64,000 nt of DNA from Epiperipatus broadwayi (lineage: Eukaryota > Onychophora > Udeonychophora > Euonychophora > Peripatidae). The notes under the pieces are model-generated. The model did no database searches. It was given only the letters and a program-made list of their open reading frames with translations, and had not been told where the DNA came from. The first letter of the stretch is position 1. Every line of letters begins with the position of its first letter. The translations under genes were made by a program, and so were the position numbers. This document shows positions 24,073 through 38,115 of this stretch, piece after piece. The stretch lies in contig JAQFVV010000152.1 of NCBI GenBank assembly GCA_028023455.1, positions 2,046,001 to 2,110,000 on the forward strand, given 5' to 3'.

Positions 24073-24779
24073 ATATAAAGTGATAATTGTTTATAAATGA
24101 GTTGTGGATGATAAAAAATGGTTAAGTTAAATAGGAGTATAAATGTAGGTATATTTATAGATATTACATAAAAAATAATAATAAATAAATAAACTTAGCA
24201 TAATATTTACATATAAAGCAGTATAATAAAAATTTATAAGAATTATATAATAATAAAAGTTAAAGTGTATAAAATAAAATATGTAAATAAAGTTATAGTG
24301 AATATATATAAAAACATATAAAGCAGTATAATATAAATTTATGAGAATTATATAATAATAATAATAAAAGTTAAAGTGTAAATATATATAAATAAAGAGT
24401 TGTAGAGGATATGTATATTTGGTTTAAATAATATGTAATAGAGGGAGCTAGGGTATAAGATAACTTTTTGAAAAAAAAATGTTTTTTTAAGAAAATAAAT
24501 GATCTGGGGTAAGTTCAAAGATTATAATGTTTATAGGTTTTAGTTATTAAGAAATAATAATAAATATAAAATATTATTTTTAACAGAAGAATGAATAAGA
24601 AAATAATAGATATTATATGATTTAAAATTAAACGAATATTAGTTAATAACCATAAAGTTTAGGTTTCTGAAGAATAAAATAATTAATAGATTGTTAATAA
24701 TAATAAAATAGATAAGATATATATTTAGATTAATAGTTGTCCTTGAATATAAATATGTATAAAGTTAGGAATACACATA
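24073..24779. other. AT-rich low-complexity intron DNA
   Basis: Repeated words such as AAAGCAGTATAATA occur twice (about 24,215 and 24,315), giving a loose direct repeat of about 100 bp. Nothing else recognised. Confidence 0.45.
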
Positions 24780-25080
24780 TATACTTTATATTTATTTTCT
24801 ATTTATGTTGTACATTTTATTTTATATTAATTGTTTTATTTGGGTTTGGTTATTTATTTCAGTTTTATTAGTTGTTTTTTTTAAACATATTTTATATTGT
24901 TTTTAGTTTTTTATTGTTTACATTTTTATAGTGTTATTATATATCTATGTATTTTATTTTGTCCATTATATCATAGCTCTGAAGAAGATTGCAGGTCTGT
25001 CAAAACATAGGTGTATGTACAAATAAAGTTTTGCTAAAAAGTGTTTGAAGTGGTTTGGATAAATTGTATGGATAAAGATA
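24780..25080 (+). mobile_element. Retroelement 3'-tail-like repeat, copy 2
   Basis: The plus strand has AGCTCTGAAGAAGATTGC, GTCAAAACATAGGTGTATG, ACAAATAAAG and TTTGCTAAAAAGTG. It is the inverted counterpart of 12,120-12,410, with scattered substitutions and small indels. The two copies lie on either side of the LTR nest in opposite orientations. I infer independent insertions or an inverted duplication, not one copy split by the nest. Confidence 0.6.
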
Positions 25081-28000
25081 GAGGAATGATTTGATATTTC
25101 TAGTTATACTGATAGCAGAGATCATTAAAAATGTTAAATGCATATTATTTGTAAAAGGATGATTAAATGCAATATCTAAATATTAGTATTATAATGGAAA
25201 TTAAAATAGATAAATATAACACATACAGGTAATATAGAATTATTTGAGAAAATCTGATTATTTTAAATATAATGTAAATTTAATAAAAGTTAAAGGGTCA
25301 TTTGAAATTGTATATTTCCAATGTCATATATGTTTCACCTATTTACCTCTACAGCCTCCATCTGTGCCAGGTTTAAACCCTTAAAGAGTACCTTCTTAAG
25401 ACACCTACACAGTTGTATATGTATAGTCATGTATATAAGTGCAAACAACAATGTTTGTAATCTAATTGTTATAGATATAAGATATATTGTAGCAGTACAT
25501 TTGTTTAAAAGTAAAATAGACTCTATATTATAGTTTAATTTGTTTTTATAAGTCAATTTGTATTTTAATACATTTACATTGCATATGTGTGTGTGTGTGT
25601 GAATTCCATATACCATCATACATATGCAGCGTATTGTTATTCGATCATTTAGTATATTTTCTAGATTTGTTTTAAAGTAATCTGTAAAATAAAATCACTC
25701 AATGCTCACCTGTTTTAGCATAACATGAAAATCAAAATCCAAAATGTGTTTAGACAATAAATGTCAAAAATATATTTCCTCTTGTAAACAAGATTTAGCC
25801 AACTGCGACTATTGCTAAAATGTTATGGGAAACATAAATGATCGAACCTTGTACAACATCCTGTTCAGAGGATAAAACTTATTTTGGTAATTTAAAATAT
25901 AAAATTTTAAAGGTGTTAATTACTTGTTTCACTCTAGAATATTAAAATTATAACTTGATCACAGGTGAATATAAATAGGCTGGGTTTTTTTAATGTAAAG
26001 ATATATTCTGTAAAATCTCAAAAGTGTCTGCTAAACATAATCCACGCCAGTTTGAATTTTAATATTGCTGAGTACGGTAGGCAGGAGTTACTGTTTTCCA
26101 TCCCTAGGGAATGGTAATTTCCATCTTCATTTTCAATGCTGAAGAGCACATAGCCATTCTAGCATTGGAAGACATTTCTGATAACAACTTACCACCCTGA
26201 TACTATAACTGAAGAAATGTCACCTAACCGAAGAACAAGAATTATTACCAAAACGATCTTTAACTTTTAACTTAAGAGCATAGATATCATAAATCTAAAT
26301 GAACATTCAAAGTTAATTTCTAAATCATGTATCTAAAGTAAATGTAGAGTCTAAATAATACTTGCCTTAATCCTTTGCAATTTAAAGATGTAAACTTCCT
26401 AATATTTTGCATATTTAAAATAGAAAATTCATAATCACTTATCAATATAAATCTGTATTTTCCTTTCATGCTCACGGTGATGCCTATGTGTTTTATACAT
26501 TGTAATTCTTAATATTTTATTCTTCTTATATCTGTGATAATATCCTAAATATATTTTGAAACACAAACATATTAATTTTAGTAATTTTTGTATTGGAGAT
26601 ATTATTATTCATATTTCCAACTTAATAAATATAGAATCATGCATATTTATCTTCATCACCCACTGTTTCAAAATTATATTGATTTAAAGATAATATCTGA
26701 TCGCCTTGCGATCATTATAACAATATACACTGATTTAGATTTGTTTATTGATTAATCATTATGGCATGTGATAATATATCTGTAATTTTTAGTTTACCAT
26801 AATTTTATCTGATAATGGAAACCTAGCTATAGAAATATAATGTTATAGTATATTTTGTAGTTAATTCTGATCCCTTCAAATGTACCTTTCCCTCTTCATA
26901 GAATCTAACTGAGGACGCAAATTAACTATTAAACAAGATTATTAATTTAGTAACCTAGCCCTTTTTATTATAACATTATGATTATATGCTTAATGCATAA
27001 ACTGGTTTTTGTTGGCAGCACAGATAGTAGCTATCAGTTTAAGGCACAATTCATTAATTTTGACATACTTGTTATGTTGCCTTGTGTATTGCAGGTGTAT
27101 ATTATGAAGTATATATTCATACATAGTGTTTTGCTAATCTTCATGGGCTAATGCAAAGACCATCCCATTCTCTGGTTACCCTTATCCATGGTGGACATTA
27201 AGTTGCACACAGGAAGCATTTTGTTCACTAAAGCTATTGCATGTACAACTGGGGTACAAGGACTCAGAATCTTTAAGTAAGCCTATCCGAGTTCTGAACT
27301 CATCATGTTCACATTCTTATTAGTTTATTAGCAAACCATTTGGTCTCAAGGAACTGCACATCTTATATGCAAAATCCTGTGAATAGCACCACTGTCTTTA
27401 ATAATATTTACTATGTGCCTATCGCAAATTATATCTAGTGCTAGTTTAGCCAGTTTTTCCTTTCTAAAATATATTCAGAATTTATCTGAAGCCATGAGAA
27501 TCTTCAATTGATGGAGTCTGATTTGCATCTTTCTCAAGCTTCATATTATACTCAAATCTTATCGAATTCCACTTAAACAGTCACATTACTTATGCTGTAC
27601 TTGTTATGTATGGCTCTGGCTAGCATTGTTACATTATCAGTTGCCAAACCATGGCAGAGAAATATTTGGCATATTAATTAATTTTCTGTATGCATAATTT
27701 ATTCACTGTGCGCAAAAAAATATGCTAGGCTTAACTTCCCAGCCCATGGCATCATTCCCATAGCTAACTATTCTTCCTAAAATACAATTTATTTATATAT
27801 ATAATACATAATTAATTAATGGTAAAAACAAGATTATAGTTTATATTTTTTTTGAAGTACTTTCAATTGGACAAAAAAATATCACAACACTTTAATATTA
27901 TTATGTTTTAATTCTCATTATTCTCTACCCCTTACACTTTTCACTGTTTGATGCTCCATATTGGGCTTCATTGTAAAAGATTGTGACCCCTCTCCACCTT

Positions 28001-31000
28001 TACTAAGTTGAATGTATGTTATTTCTTAAAATCTGCTTATATATCATATTATTAGTAAATGATATTCAATAATTGATACATAAATGAAACATTTGGTTTG
28101 CTGAGATAGACTTGTAGAAGCTATAGCCTGGAGACAAGTTATTTAAAACTTAATCTCCCAATAATAAAAAAGCCAAAATAACAGATACAATTATATAGGT
28201 ATAGGAATACTCAACCTTAGTTTCTATTAATCACAAATATTTTGCCATGCAATATATTTATGGATGTTGGCATTTTCTGACTCCACATACCAATTCTATT
28301 CTTACATAAGAATTATATTGAAGGGATTTAATGTGAACAATAATAATATATTACTTCATGCTCAGCCACTAGCTAACTCAGTTAGGGTGGGTAGTCCTTA
28401 GACTGACAGAGATGTGTTATTTTGGGGCCACGTGCATTAACTTGTTTAATTAAAAAAACATATAAACATTTTCATTAAATAAATAACTAAGAAATAAGGA
28501 AAATAATAGCATTCAATTGTTTAATCAAAATATAAGCATAAATATATATTTTGACAGATTAATTCTTATTAACAGATTACACAGATTAAATATTTTATTT
28601 TTGCAATTATCTATTAGATTTAATAGAAATAGTTACAGGCTATACTATGAAATTAATAATATGCACATGCATACATTTGAAATAAAATATATTGCTACGT
28701 TTGGATCCTGGAGAAATTAGATTGTCCATATTTCTGAATAAAGTAAGCTTACTTAATAATGCAGTGGTTATAAAAATTGTCCATAAAGAAAATCCTTATT
28801 TTAACTCTTGACAAAGTGGTAGTAAATCCAAATACTTGATGTGGCAAATGTATATAGATGTGGATTCCTAAAGTTTGAACAATTATGGGAATATGGAGCA
28901 GCTTTCATTTTCTTTGTGGAGTGATGGGAATAAAAACCAAGCATGTTTATGGTTTTACCCCGACATACTCATATCAGCCGATATATATATATATATCTTA
29001 CTTGCAGTATCATAGGTTAGTAAAATTGACAGCAATCACAATAACAGCATAAAATTCTAATCAATGTGAAAATAAGAATCAGAAGACCCCTCCTTTATTC
29101 TGATTTGGCTATATATATCTTTTTATTTTTCTAGACAGTTCTTTTTGTCCTCAAGCATTATTTCCCATCACTCTTCCATAAGTTCTACATTTTTAAACAT
29201 TATCCTGCCAATCTCATTAATGCAGGACATTACTATTTTATATTCGTTTTCTTTTGTCTTCAGATTTTCTCTTGCAAAAGAAAAGCTTTTAACAAGTTTT
29301 TATTAGATTCAAAGTTTCATTAAAACATTTTTTAAAAAAACGTTCAACAGGATTTACATTAAAAGCATTCCATAGATAAAAACAAAAGCTGTTTTATTCT
29401 ACACATTTTATCTTATTAAAACAAAATTAGGTATGATGAATAAACAAAATTAAGAGAACAAAATAAAGTGAATATTTATTGCAATAAAATCTTTCTTTTT
29501 TTTAACTTCTTATATAAGTGATATTTAAAGTCAATTTTAAAATCCATAAATTAAAAAAAATGAATATTTTAGAATATTAAAACAATAATTACTATGTTAC
29601 AGGATATAAGTTTAAACTTAGGAAAATGTAACCCTCATATTTTATAATGTGAATAGATAACCATTTAACTTCATTTTATATATTATTTATCAATAAAGAA
29701 TATACATTTAAATGTAGAGAGACAAACAAAAATATAGCAGCAGTAATGATGGTAAACATTAATAAATGATTTGAATGAAAAAAGTCTTTAAATACAATAT
29801 TTCCAGAATGGCATCACAGTTCTGATGTCTTTCAAAGTACAATCACAGAAGATATAATATATTTGTGAAAATTTTTAAATCCAAAGTACATTTCATAGAT
29901 TTGGTTGTTTTATAAATAAATCCTCAAATTATTTTTTCAAATAATAATTATTTTGTCTATATGTCATTATACACATAAGTACTAGTTTATATTTATGATG
30001 ATAGGAAGGAATATCATTTCATTTTATGAACAAATGTTATTTCAAAATATTACAAATGATTAGATGCTAGCTTTAAATAGGATGATATGATGGAAAATTA
30101 AAGTGATTCATATCTTAGAAGAAACTGATCAATTGATCTAATAATATTACCCAGGCAGGTAGATATGACTCTTGTACACTTCCTGATGTTTGTATTCCAT
30201 TTTTAAAATATAGGTAACATCCATTTTAAAGGATAAAAGTATTCTGATTGTTTATAATGTAATGAAACAAATCAATGATTTTTTTTATAATAAATTGTCA
30301 TTTTACCATAAAATTTCTTGATATGATGCCCAGATTATGGTAGATAATATTACTCCTTACCTCTCCATTTTGTTCATCAACAATATACTTTAATGAAAAT
30401 AAAAAGAAAATCATATAAAGAAATTTATGCATGCTTCTATTTAAAGCCAAAACAAAGGAGAGAATGAGTTTAAACTATTCAATTCTATTTATAAGATTTT
30501 TCCATTTATGTCAGTGTAATTATAGCAATCCTCTATATTCACTCACTACATGATTTTCAGCAGCATTTATCTAATAAAAATTATAATATACAACAAATAA
30601 AAAATAAAAATTTTAGAATTATTATATACAACAAAAATTTATGTTTCACAATACCAATCTATTTTTCATTTTAACAAAAGTTAAACAGCCTACACCACAT
30701 TTTCTATATATTACACTAGAAATATATTTTATATATATTTCCCAGTATAATATTACACAAATAAAAAAAAAACAAATGTATTTGAAATATTAAACACTTA
30801 CTTGTATTATTTATAATTTACTATTGTAAATGCAGTATTGAAAAAGGAACATATAATAACAAAGAATAATAATTTTATCCAAACTATATGCTTCATTATT
30901 GACATATTCATTTTCCTTTTTTAAAGTGAATAAAATCAATTTGCAATCTTTCAATACAATTAATAATAAACAATTTTTTGTACTAATATTATTATCATCA

Positions 31001-34000
31001 TAGCAACCCAGTTTAATGTTTCATAAGTTAACATATTCACCATCCTAAAATCAAACAAAAAAGAAAGAAAAAAATTATAACTGACATCTTACCATCTCAA
31101 ATTTTACTAGTTACAATATATACATATAATGTAAGTAACCAGATTGGTGTATGTCACAATATTTAGAGAAAAAAATAAAGAAGTTTGTTGGACATGTTTA
31201 ATTTTTATTTCACTTGATCTGTGGATAATGGAGGTGTTGAAGTATTAATATTAACTAGGTAACTATGGCAATTATATTCAAACAACATTCTTATTTATTA
31301 TTAACATTTAGTATCAATTTATAAATCTTTTGTAATCAATCTCAGAAAAAAATATGAATATGTGAATAAATAAATAGATTTTGAAAATAGTTAAGTGAAT
31401 CATAAAAGATCATTTGAATAAAATCAATATTATTATCCATTATTAAAAATTTCAATCTCTGTTATTACAATCACCATAGCAACATCTATTACAAAATTAA
31501 AGGTTTTATGTTTTATATATGTTTGTCCATAAATTAGCTATAAAAAATTGTTATTAAAAAAACATATGTGAAAATATTTATATTCATTAAAATACATTGG
31601 AATTATAATAGGAATTCTTTATTTTAGTTTAAAATGTAAAAATAATATTGAACTTATAAAACAGTATTTCATTTTCACTGTATCCAATTTTTTTAAAATT
31701 TCCATTTCACTTATTAATTGGAGGCAAAATTTTCTTGAACAAATTTTTTATCATCGAGTGAAATTGGAGCAATTTGCAACAGTTGTTATGACAACAGTAA
31801 CATCAGCAAGAGATCTTATAAATAGAAGAGAGACACTGTAATTTGAGGTCTTGTAATTTTATTGTTTCCAGAACAGATGTGTTTAGATCTGTCTTTGAAA
31901 ATGTATTAAATTTTATTATTTAGATGATTAATTTATAAAACTATGGAAGAATAAAAATTTTAACTATCTGCCCATTCAATTGAGGCAACTTGCTCATGAA
32001 ATTGCAGGGGAAATGTCAAGAATGTGAAAGAAAGAAAACCCCACCAAAATGCATTATAAACATATTATATGATTAATAATCCAGAATTTCATTTATTTGT
32101 GATGGATATAAATTCCATTGTGTGCCCATGGATGTCATATTTCAGATCAAGGAATATTACAAGATTGATTAACTCAACTTATGTGTGATATTAAGCAATT
32201 TAAACATCACACATAATAATTCGAAAAAAAAAAAGGCTAGTATTTATTCTTCACTTGATTATAAATGGGTTGTGTCATTAAAGACATTTTCTTTGCACAT
32301 TATTGTCAATGAAAAAAAAAAATTAAAGTCAGTGATATGTATTTTGTGTCAAATGAGTATCTATCATTTTAAATGCTTGGATACATTTATATGTTGAAAA
32401 GAAAATATTGGAATTTAAATGCTAAAATAATTGGATTCAAATCTGTGAAAATTATCCATACTTCTCTACTTAAAGAAAAATTACCTCTATGCCTTAGGAT
32501 CAGAAATAAAAAACCAGAAGCTATGATGGATCAGTAGATAATGAGTGAAAATTGACAAGCTTTTATTTAGGTGATATGATTTCTATGCATATGTAATTTT
32601 TTTTAAAAGAAAAGGAGAGTTTATATTAGATAAATATAGGGGTATGATAGAATTCACACAATGAAAGGTTGGAGAGATTCATTTTTGTTCTTATTAATTA
32701 AACTCTTATCTGATGATATAAGTTAATATGATCTGATGTTTTCAAATATTTTTTTGTATGTTCAAGATTTAACTTGGAGATTTGGATAGAAAAGAGTTTA
32801 AATATACCAGATTTTTTTTATGTTGTTTAATTATTTAAAGCTTACATTAATGAATAAATAAATAGAGATCAATTTTTATTTGATCAGGTTTTTTTATCAT
32901 GGTATATGATATCTAAAATCTCAGGAAGATATTTAAAACCTCTCTTTATATATATATATATATATAGTATTATTGTCAGGCAACACATTTTTTTGAGTTC
33001 CACGCACATAGATTTTATTATTATTTTTTTTCATTCTAGTCTATTGCAAACATCAATTGTTCTGTTATATTTTTATTATTACTATTATAAATTTTTATTA
33101 TAAACCAACAAATTTAGAATTGATTTAAAATCCGCTGAATCTGTGTAATTATTTCTTTTGAAGGTGCAGGATAATTTCGATACTTGAAGTTTGTTCCAAG
33201 ATCGAACCCATTTTGTAAGTGAAATAGAATTAAATATATGTATATTTGTTATACTTCATTATTAAATCTGATTAGGTATAAATTTTATTTGGTACGGCAT
33301 TTAAATATTTGTCTACTTATCTAAGTCAATATTACTAATAAAATAATTTCATTAGCTCAGAGTTGATTATTTGCTAATCTTGTTCAGTTACAAAAATCTT
33401 AAGAGATTTTTATTTTATCATTAGTCAGAATAATCTGTCTTAATTATCTTCTTAAATTTCTTTGAAGTGGAGATCATAAATTTTATTAACTAATTTAATG
33501 CAATATTATCTTTGGCTTGGATAACTGTCAATTATCATCATATATAGTTTGATTGTTATAAAATTTATAATTGATTGATTTGAGATTTAGGCAGATGAAT
33601 AACATCAGTGATTTTAAGTTAATAACCTATGGTATATTTTATATAATGTGATTGGATAGCTGTAAAATGTGAAATTATCTAATGGAATTTATTGATAATA
33701 AATTCTTGTGGAGTGTTTCATTTTAGAATATAACTGAAGCAATAATTGTAGGTCAATCTAATGTAGAGTATGAATGAAATGTTTATATTATATTTAACAT
33801 TATCAAAATAGATATAAAACTGAGCAAAAGTTTATTTCATTTAAACATTATAAATATTGTGTAGTTTAGAAAATGTTGTCAAAAAGCAATTATAATTATT
33901 TAGAAACTAGTTGATTTAAGTAGAATGCCATTAAATATTAAAGTAAATTTGCATTACTATAAATAATATTAAATTAGTGGAGTATGTCAGAATTCAGTTA

Positions 34001-34778
34001 TTTATTGATTCAAATTTAGTTTTATTCAATTATCAGTCAAATAGATGTTTTAATTATACATCATTGTTTAGGGTGAGGATGTATGTTTTCGCTGCTTATT
34101 GCAGTTTATTTTGGAATCATGAGTAGATTTGTTAATATCTGAGGTGATGATCTCGTTTGCTTTATTTCATTTTAAGTATAATCTGAATAAATTAGATTTT
34201 AATAGAGATTGTTAGTATTTTATGATAATGTAATGGACAATCTAAATAATTATGTATGGTAATATTGTTGATGCCTAGTGTGATCAATAACTGAGCTAGA
34301 TAATTTTACACAGATTCTAACAGAGTTACTATTTGTTTATGCATGTTTTTGCTCTGTGATAAAGAATGTAACTGGTGACCAGTGATTCGATTCGAGCTAT
34401 GTTTAATTCAGGTTAGGTTGACCATCTCCCTGGCATCATTTTTATCATATATATATATATGCACTTTGATTTTTTTTTGTTTTACAGATAGTACATTACC
34501 ACTTGCATGATCAACCTAAATTAAACTTCAACTTTTATCGTCACAGAATAATGATTAGACATTCACTTTTCAAAACTGGATGGGTAGCTGAATTGACTAT
34601 AAGCTGTCTATCTAAAAAAAAAAAAAGACTTTCTCATGACCTATAAATCATTTCCAAAGTTTTTGCATCTTTGATTTTATTACAGACTTGAATCTAGATA
34701 GTGGATTTTTTTCCAGATATATTTAAACTGTCACACGATCTTTTAATCATATTAGATATATATTTTACATAGTAATAC
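25081..34778. other. AT-rich intron DNA, no gene recognised
   Basis: No coding frame with a motif. AT microsatellites occur at 28,980-28,997 and 32,948-32,967. The part 26,900-27,700 is less AT-rich and of higher complexity but reads as no known family on either strand. It may be an old, unrecognised element. Confidence 0.4.
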
Positions 34779-34951
34779 CTTAGCAGTGATTCCACCATAT
34801 GTTTGTTCGGTAAATTCTTCTCCCAATCTGAAAGTATTTTCTACTGTTCTGGTTTGTCCTGATTGTTTAAAATATATAAGATCTTTTTTTTGTTTTATTT
34901 CTAACAGAGGATTATCTTGATAAACTTTATCACGCACTTGAGAGGAAACTC
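34779..34951 (-). CDS. FABP: Fatty-acid-binding protein family, exon 2
   Basis: Minus-strand exon of exactly 173 bp with acceptor TTTAATTTTTAG and donor AAG/GTATTA. The intron before it is phase 1 (the exon begins with GA completing a Gly codon) and the one after is phase 0, as in classical FABP exon 2. It encodes about 58 residues: a stretch beginning V-S-S-Q-V-R-D-K and the block N-P-L-L-E-I-K (family: K-P-T-x-x-I), then the hallmark E-N-T-F-R-L-G-E-E-F-T-E-Q-T (family: N-T-E-x-x-F-x-L-G-E-E-F-x-E-x-T), which forms barrel strands and the turn before exon 3. The expected product is a roughly 14-kDa cytosolic lipid carrier. Which FABP subtype it is cannot be told without exons 1 and 4. Confidence 0.92.
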
Positions 34952-35369
34952 CTAAAAATTAAAATTAAATTATTAATTAATATATACATATGTTTATATA
35001 AATATTTAAAACAATAAGTATATGCTCATAATATTGCAATTTGTCAATCTCTCTATATAAATATCATTTTGTTATGTTGCCATTAATTGAAAAGAGTCCC
35101 CTTGTTTGTTGTTCTCTTTGATTTGTAATTTATCATCTTTATAATTTTCTTTTTTCTGATTTTTTTTTCTTAGTTAATTAAATGTAATTTATGAAACACT
35201 TTAATATTAAGTGATGAAAATATCGACACCATATTAGAGCTGAAAAAATATGATGTTTACACATCATATTATCTTTACTGAATAAAAACATGTCATTTCT
35301 TTCTCATTAAATAAAAGTCAATTGAATTGTTTATTGCTTCGTATTTCATAAGGGGGTTGTAGACCAAAA

Positions 35370-35690
35370 GTAGTGCATCTGAAGCCATAATCCATGTATC
35401 TTGTTTCCGAAAATCATCACTTAACTATGGCTCTAGCTCACACAGATCCAAAAAATAATTAAATGGTTAACTATATAGAAATTGATCAAATATTTAAATA
35501 CTGAAAGTAATGCAAGTAGAGCCACAATCCATGGATCTAAAACTTCAATATATGCTTTTCTATTACTGATTTAAATCATGTAGGACACAAAAAAACAAAT
35601 AAATGTTTAGTAGAAGTTTATAAGAAAATTAAGCACTGAAAATGGACAAATTGGGGCCAAAATCCATGGACCTTGAGTTCCAGAATCCAC
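35370..35690. repeat. Degenerate tandem repeat, three units of about 135 bp
   Basis: Three similar segments at roughly 35,380, 35,518 and 35,650 each carry GCCAnAATCCATGnA followed by (T)CTT and (C)TTCC-like text and preceded by an ACTGAAA or AAAGTA stretch. The similarity is loose, and the call is based on eye alignment. Confidence 0.35.
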
Positions 35691-36019
35691 TGCATCAATT
35701 CACTTGATTTCTTCATTTTGTTTTTTTTTTAATACTTCACTGATTATATTATATGTATATCTTAATGATATAAGGAACTTGATTATTTTGTGATGTACCT
35801 CAGAGTTAAAGTGCACAAATAAATTATGTTTAGAAAGTGGTAAACATTGGCGCATTATTTTCAATGATCATCAAGTATTATTGTTTGATGGTAGTATTCT
35901 ATTGGTTCTCTGCTCTCAATCAGAGAATTTGACTTATCTGCATTAGATACCCTTTATGAAGTAAATTGTTCTCAAAATCATTTTTTTTTTTTTAAAAAAT
36001 CCAATAGCTAGCAATATAT

Positions 36020-36020
36020 T

Positions 36021-36058
<38 letters not shown>

Positions 36059-36059
36059 T
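36020..36059. repeat. (CA)n(TA)n microsatellite
   Basis: About 11 CA repeats followed by about 8 TA repeats. Confidence 0.95.
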
Positions 36060-37287
36060 GATCTTTGACTTAGCCAAAGAGAGCTGGTGTTTGTTGTGGA
36101 TGTACCCTTAACTAAAGCAAAAAAAACATTTTCTTAAAAATTTAGTAAATCAAACATATATGTGTAACTGACCTTAGTTAGATAACTCTAATTAACTAAT
36201 GATCAAAATATTTATGTTAGGAATCTATAATATAGAATTTAATTCATAGTTTTGCTAGATTAAAGTCTGCACTAATTAGTAAATCTAAATGCAGCTGATT
36301 GCGCTGAGGTTGAAATTACTTATTTTAGTTAAAACATTAAATGCTAAAGTAAGTAGCTTACTTGCAAGAATGAATGTAAAATTTTATTTATTGGGGAAAG
36401 CAGTAATCTTAATACCATTTGATAACCAATTATTTGGTTAAATTTTTTTAATCAATGTGCTGTGAGCGCTCTTTGAGTGCTCATCTGATGACATGTTGTT
36501 TTCTTTATTTACTGACATAAAAAGTATAAGCATGACATCAAGCAAAATATAGGCATTTGATAGCTCAATGATGTAGCTTTCCAACGATCTCTACGTCAAA
36601 AAAATCGGTTGAAATTTTGGCAGTAGTTTTAATCGACCACAGTATTTAATTTTTTTTCTTTTTTGATAATTTTTGTAATAATCATGAAGCGATAAAAGAC
36701 AAAAAATGATCTACGGCCTACAAGTGAAAATTTCTCAGGTGTTATTCACAAACAAGGCCTACATTAAAGCTTCAATGTCATGACTTGTAAGTATAAAATT
36801 TTAATTTTTTTATTTTTTAAATTTTTTTTTAATTTTTTGAAAAAATTATCTTTTTTATTAATTTTAGTTTGTAATTAGTGTGTGTTAGTTTGTAGTTATA
36901 TATACTCATATAGAATTTATATCTACCATAATTTTCTAAAGTTCTAATCAACTTATTTTATAAAATAATGATTTTCAAAAAGTTTAATAATTTATTATTT
37001 ATAATTATGATTATATAATATGTTTGTGTTTATAAGTAATGAGTTATAAAACTAATAATAAAATGTATAAAAAGATTGCATACACAGGCATATAATCAAA
37101 TTCTGATTCTTGATTATATTTTTGTTTATTCTTGTTCATGCTTTGGAGTCACTCTGGTTTTGCTATATGTTTCATAACATTATTTTCAAGTCTATAGCTA
37201 ACAAATGGACTATATGCAAATAAATTATATCTATGTGATACAATAAATATAACAAGATATCATCACTTCTGGACGTAAAAAATATAA

Positions 37288-37371
37288 ACATCACTTGTGT
37301 GCATAAAGGATATAAACATCACTGGTGTCCATAAAGAATATAAACATCACTGATGTACACAAAAAAATATA
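37288..37371. repeat. Minisatellite, three units of 28 bp
   Basis: Three tandem units built on AACATCACTnGTGTnCATAAA followed by GGATATA-like text. The third is the most diverged. Confidence 0.75.
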
Positions 37372-37914
37372 AAATGAAGAGATGAAACTCATTTTATCAG
37401 GATATAGACAGTAGACTACAATTTCTAGTTTTATATAGACAAGAAGCCAATTGCTATGATGATTACTTTTGTATCTTTTATTAGGATGAATCTTTTTGTT
37501 TATAGATGCCTTTGACATTTGGAACTGTTGGGGTACAAGATAAAAATGAAGCATTCATAACCAACTTCTTTTGGACATTGTGAAGCTATGGATTATCTCA
37601 GGTAAGACATGTTATACATGTTTAGAAAGATAATTTTGTGAGAAATACATAGAAATTATCACTGAATATGTAATTTGAATTTTAGTTCATTTTAATTTCC
37701 AAATTATAAACAAACAATAAAATAATAATTATTTTGGATGTGAAAATTTCTTTTTTCCTTATTTTTTATATAGTTATCACTATTTATTTTATGCAATATT
37801 ATTGTTTTCCTTAATTAAACTAGTTTCTAGCAATGTAATTGTTTTTGCTCTAACATAATTAAAACTAAAGTTATTGTGAGAATTATGTCTCAGGCCAGTA
37901 TTTTAAAAAATTCA

Positions 37915-38115
37915 ATATGGCAGCTTAGTCTCAACAAGTTAAAATTGTATCGGTCAAACCATGTTTACCCATCTAACATGAGCTGAAACTCACAAAATGT
38001 ACTTCAAACCCAGTCAAGCCTGAGATTTAGATCAGGGACCAGCCTGGCTTCGAACCCACTCTCTAAGCCCTAGATCTAACACCTAATGAATAACATAATA
38101 GTGATGGCACGTGAG
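37915..38115 (-). repeat. Possible tRNA-derived SINE
   Basis: On the minus strand, TTAGGTGTTAGATCTAGGGC followed at the expected distance by GTGGGTTCGAAGCCAGG gives an A-box-like and a perfect B-box (GGTTCGAnnCC) arrangement. A non-tRNA body ends near 37,915. No second copy was found in the window, so the call rests on the Pol III boxes alone. Confidence 0.4.

Larger units (their letters stand above)
6138..34778 (-). other. FABP: FABP intron 2 (28,641 bp) holding the transposon nest
   Basis: This is the interval between the donor of exon 2 (AAG/GTATTA on the minus strand) and the acceptor of exon 3. Both exons are phase 0 at this junction, so splicing would keep frame. The intron holds the hairpin repeat at 7.1 kb, two inverted copies of a retroelement tail (12.1 and 24.8 kb), the minus-strand LTR nest and the 1.7-kb inverted repeat. 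The donor is a weak match to consensus. Splicing across the interval is inferred from exon structure and not shown directly. Confidence 0.75.
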
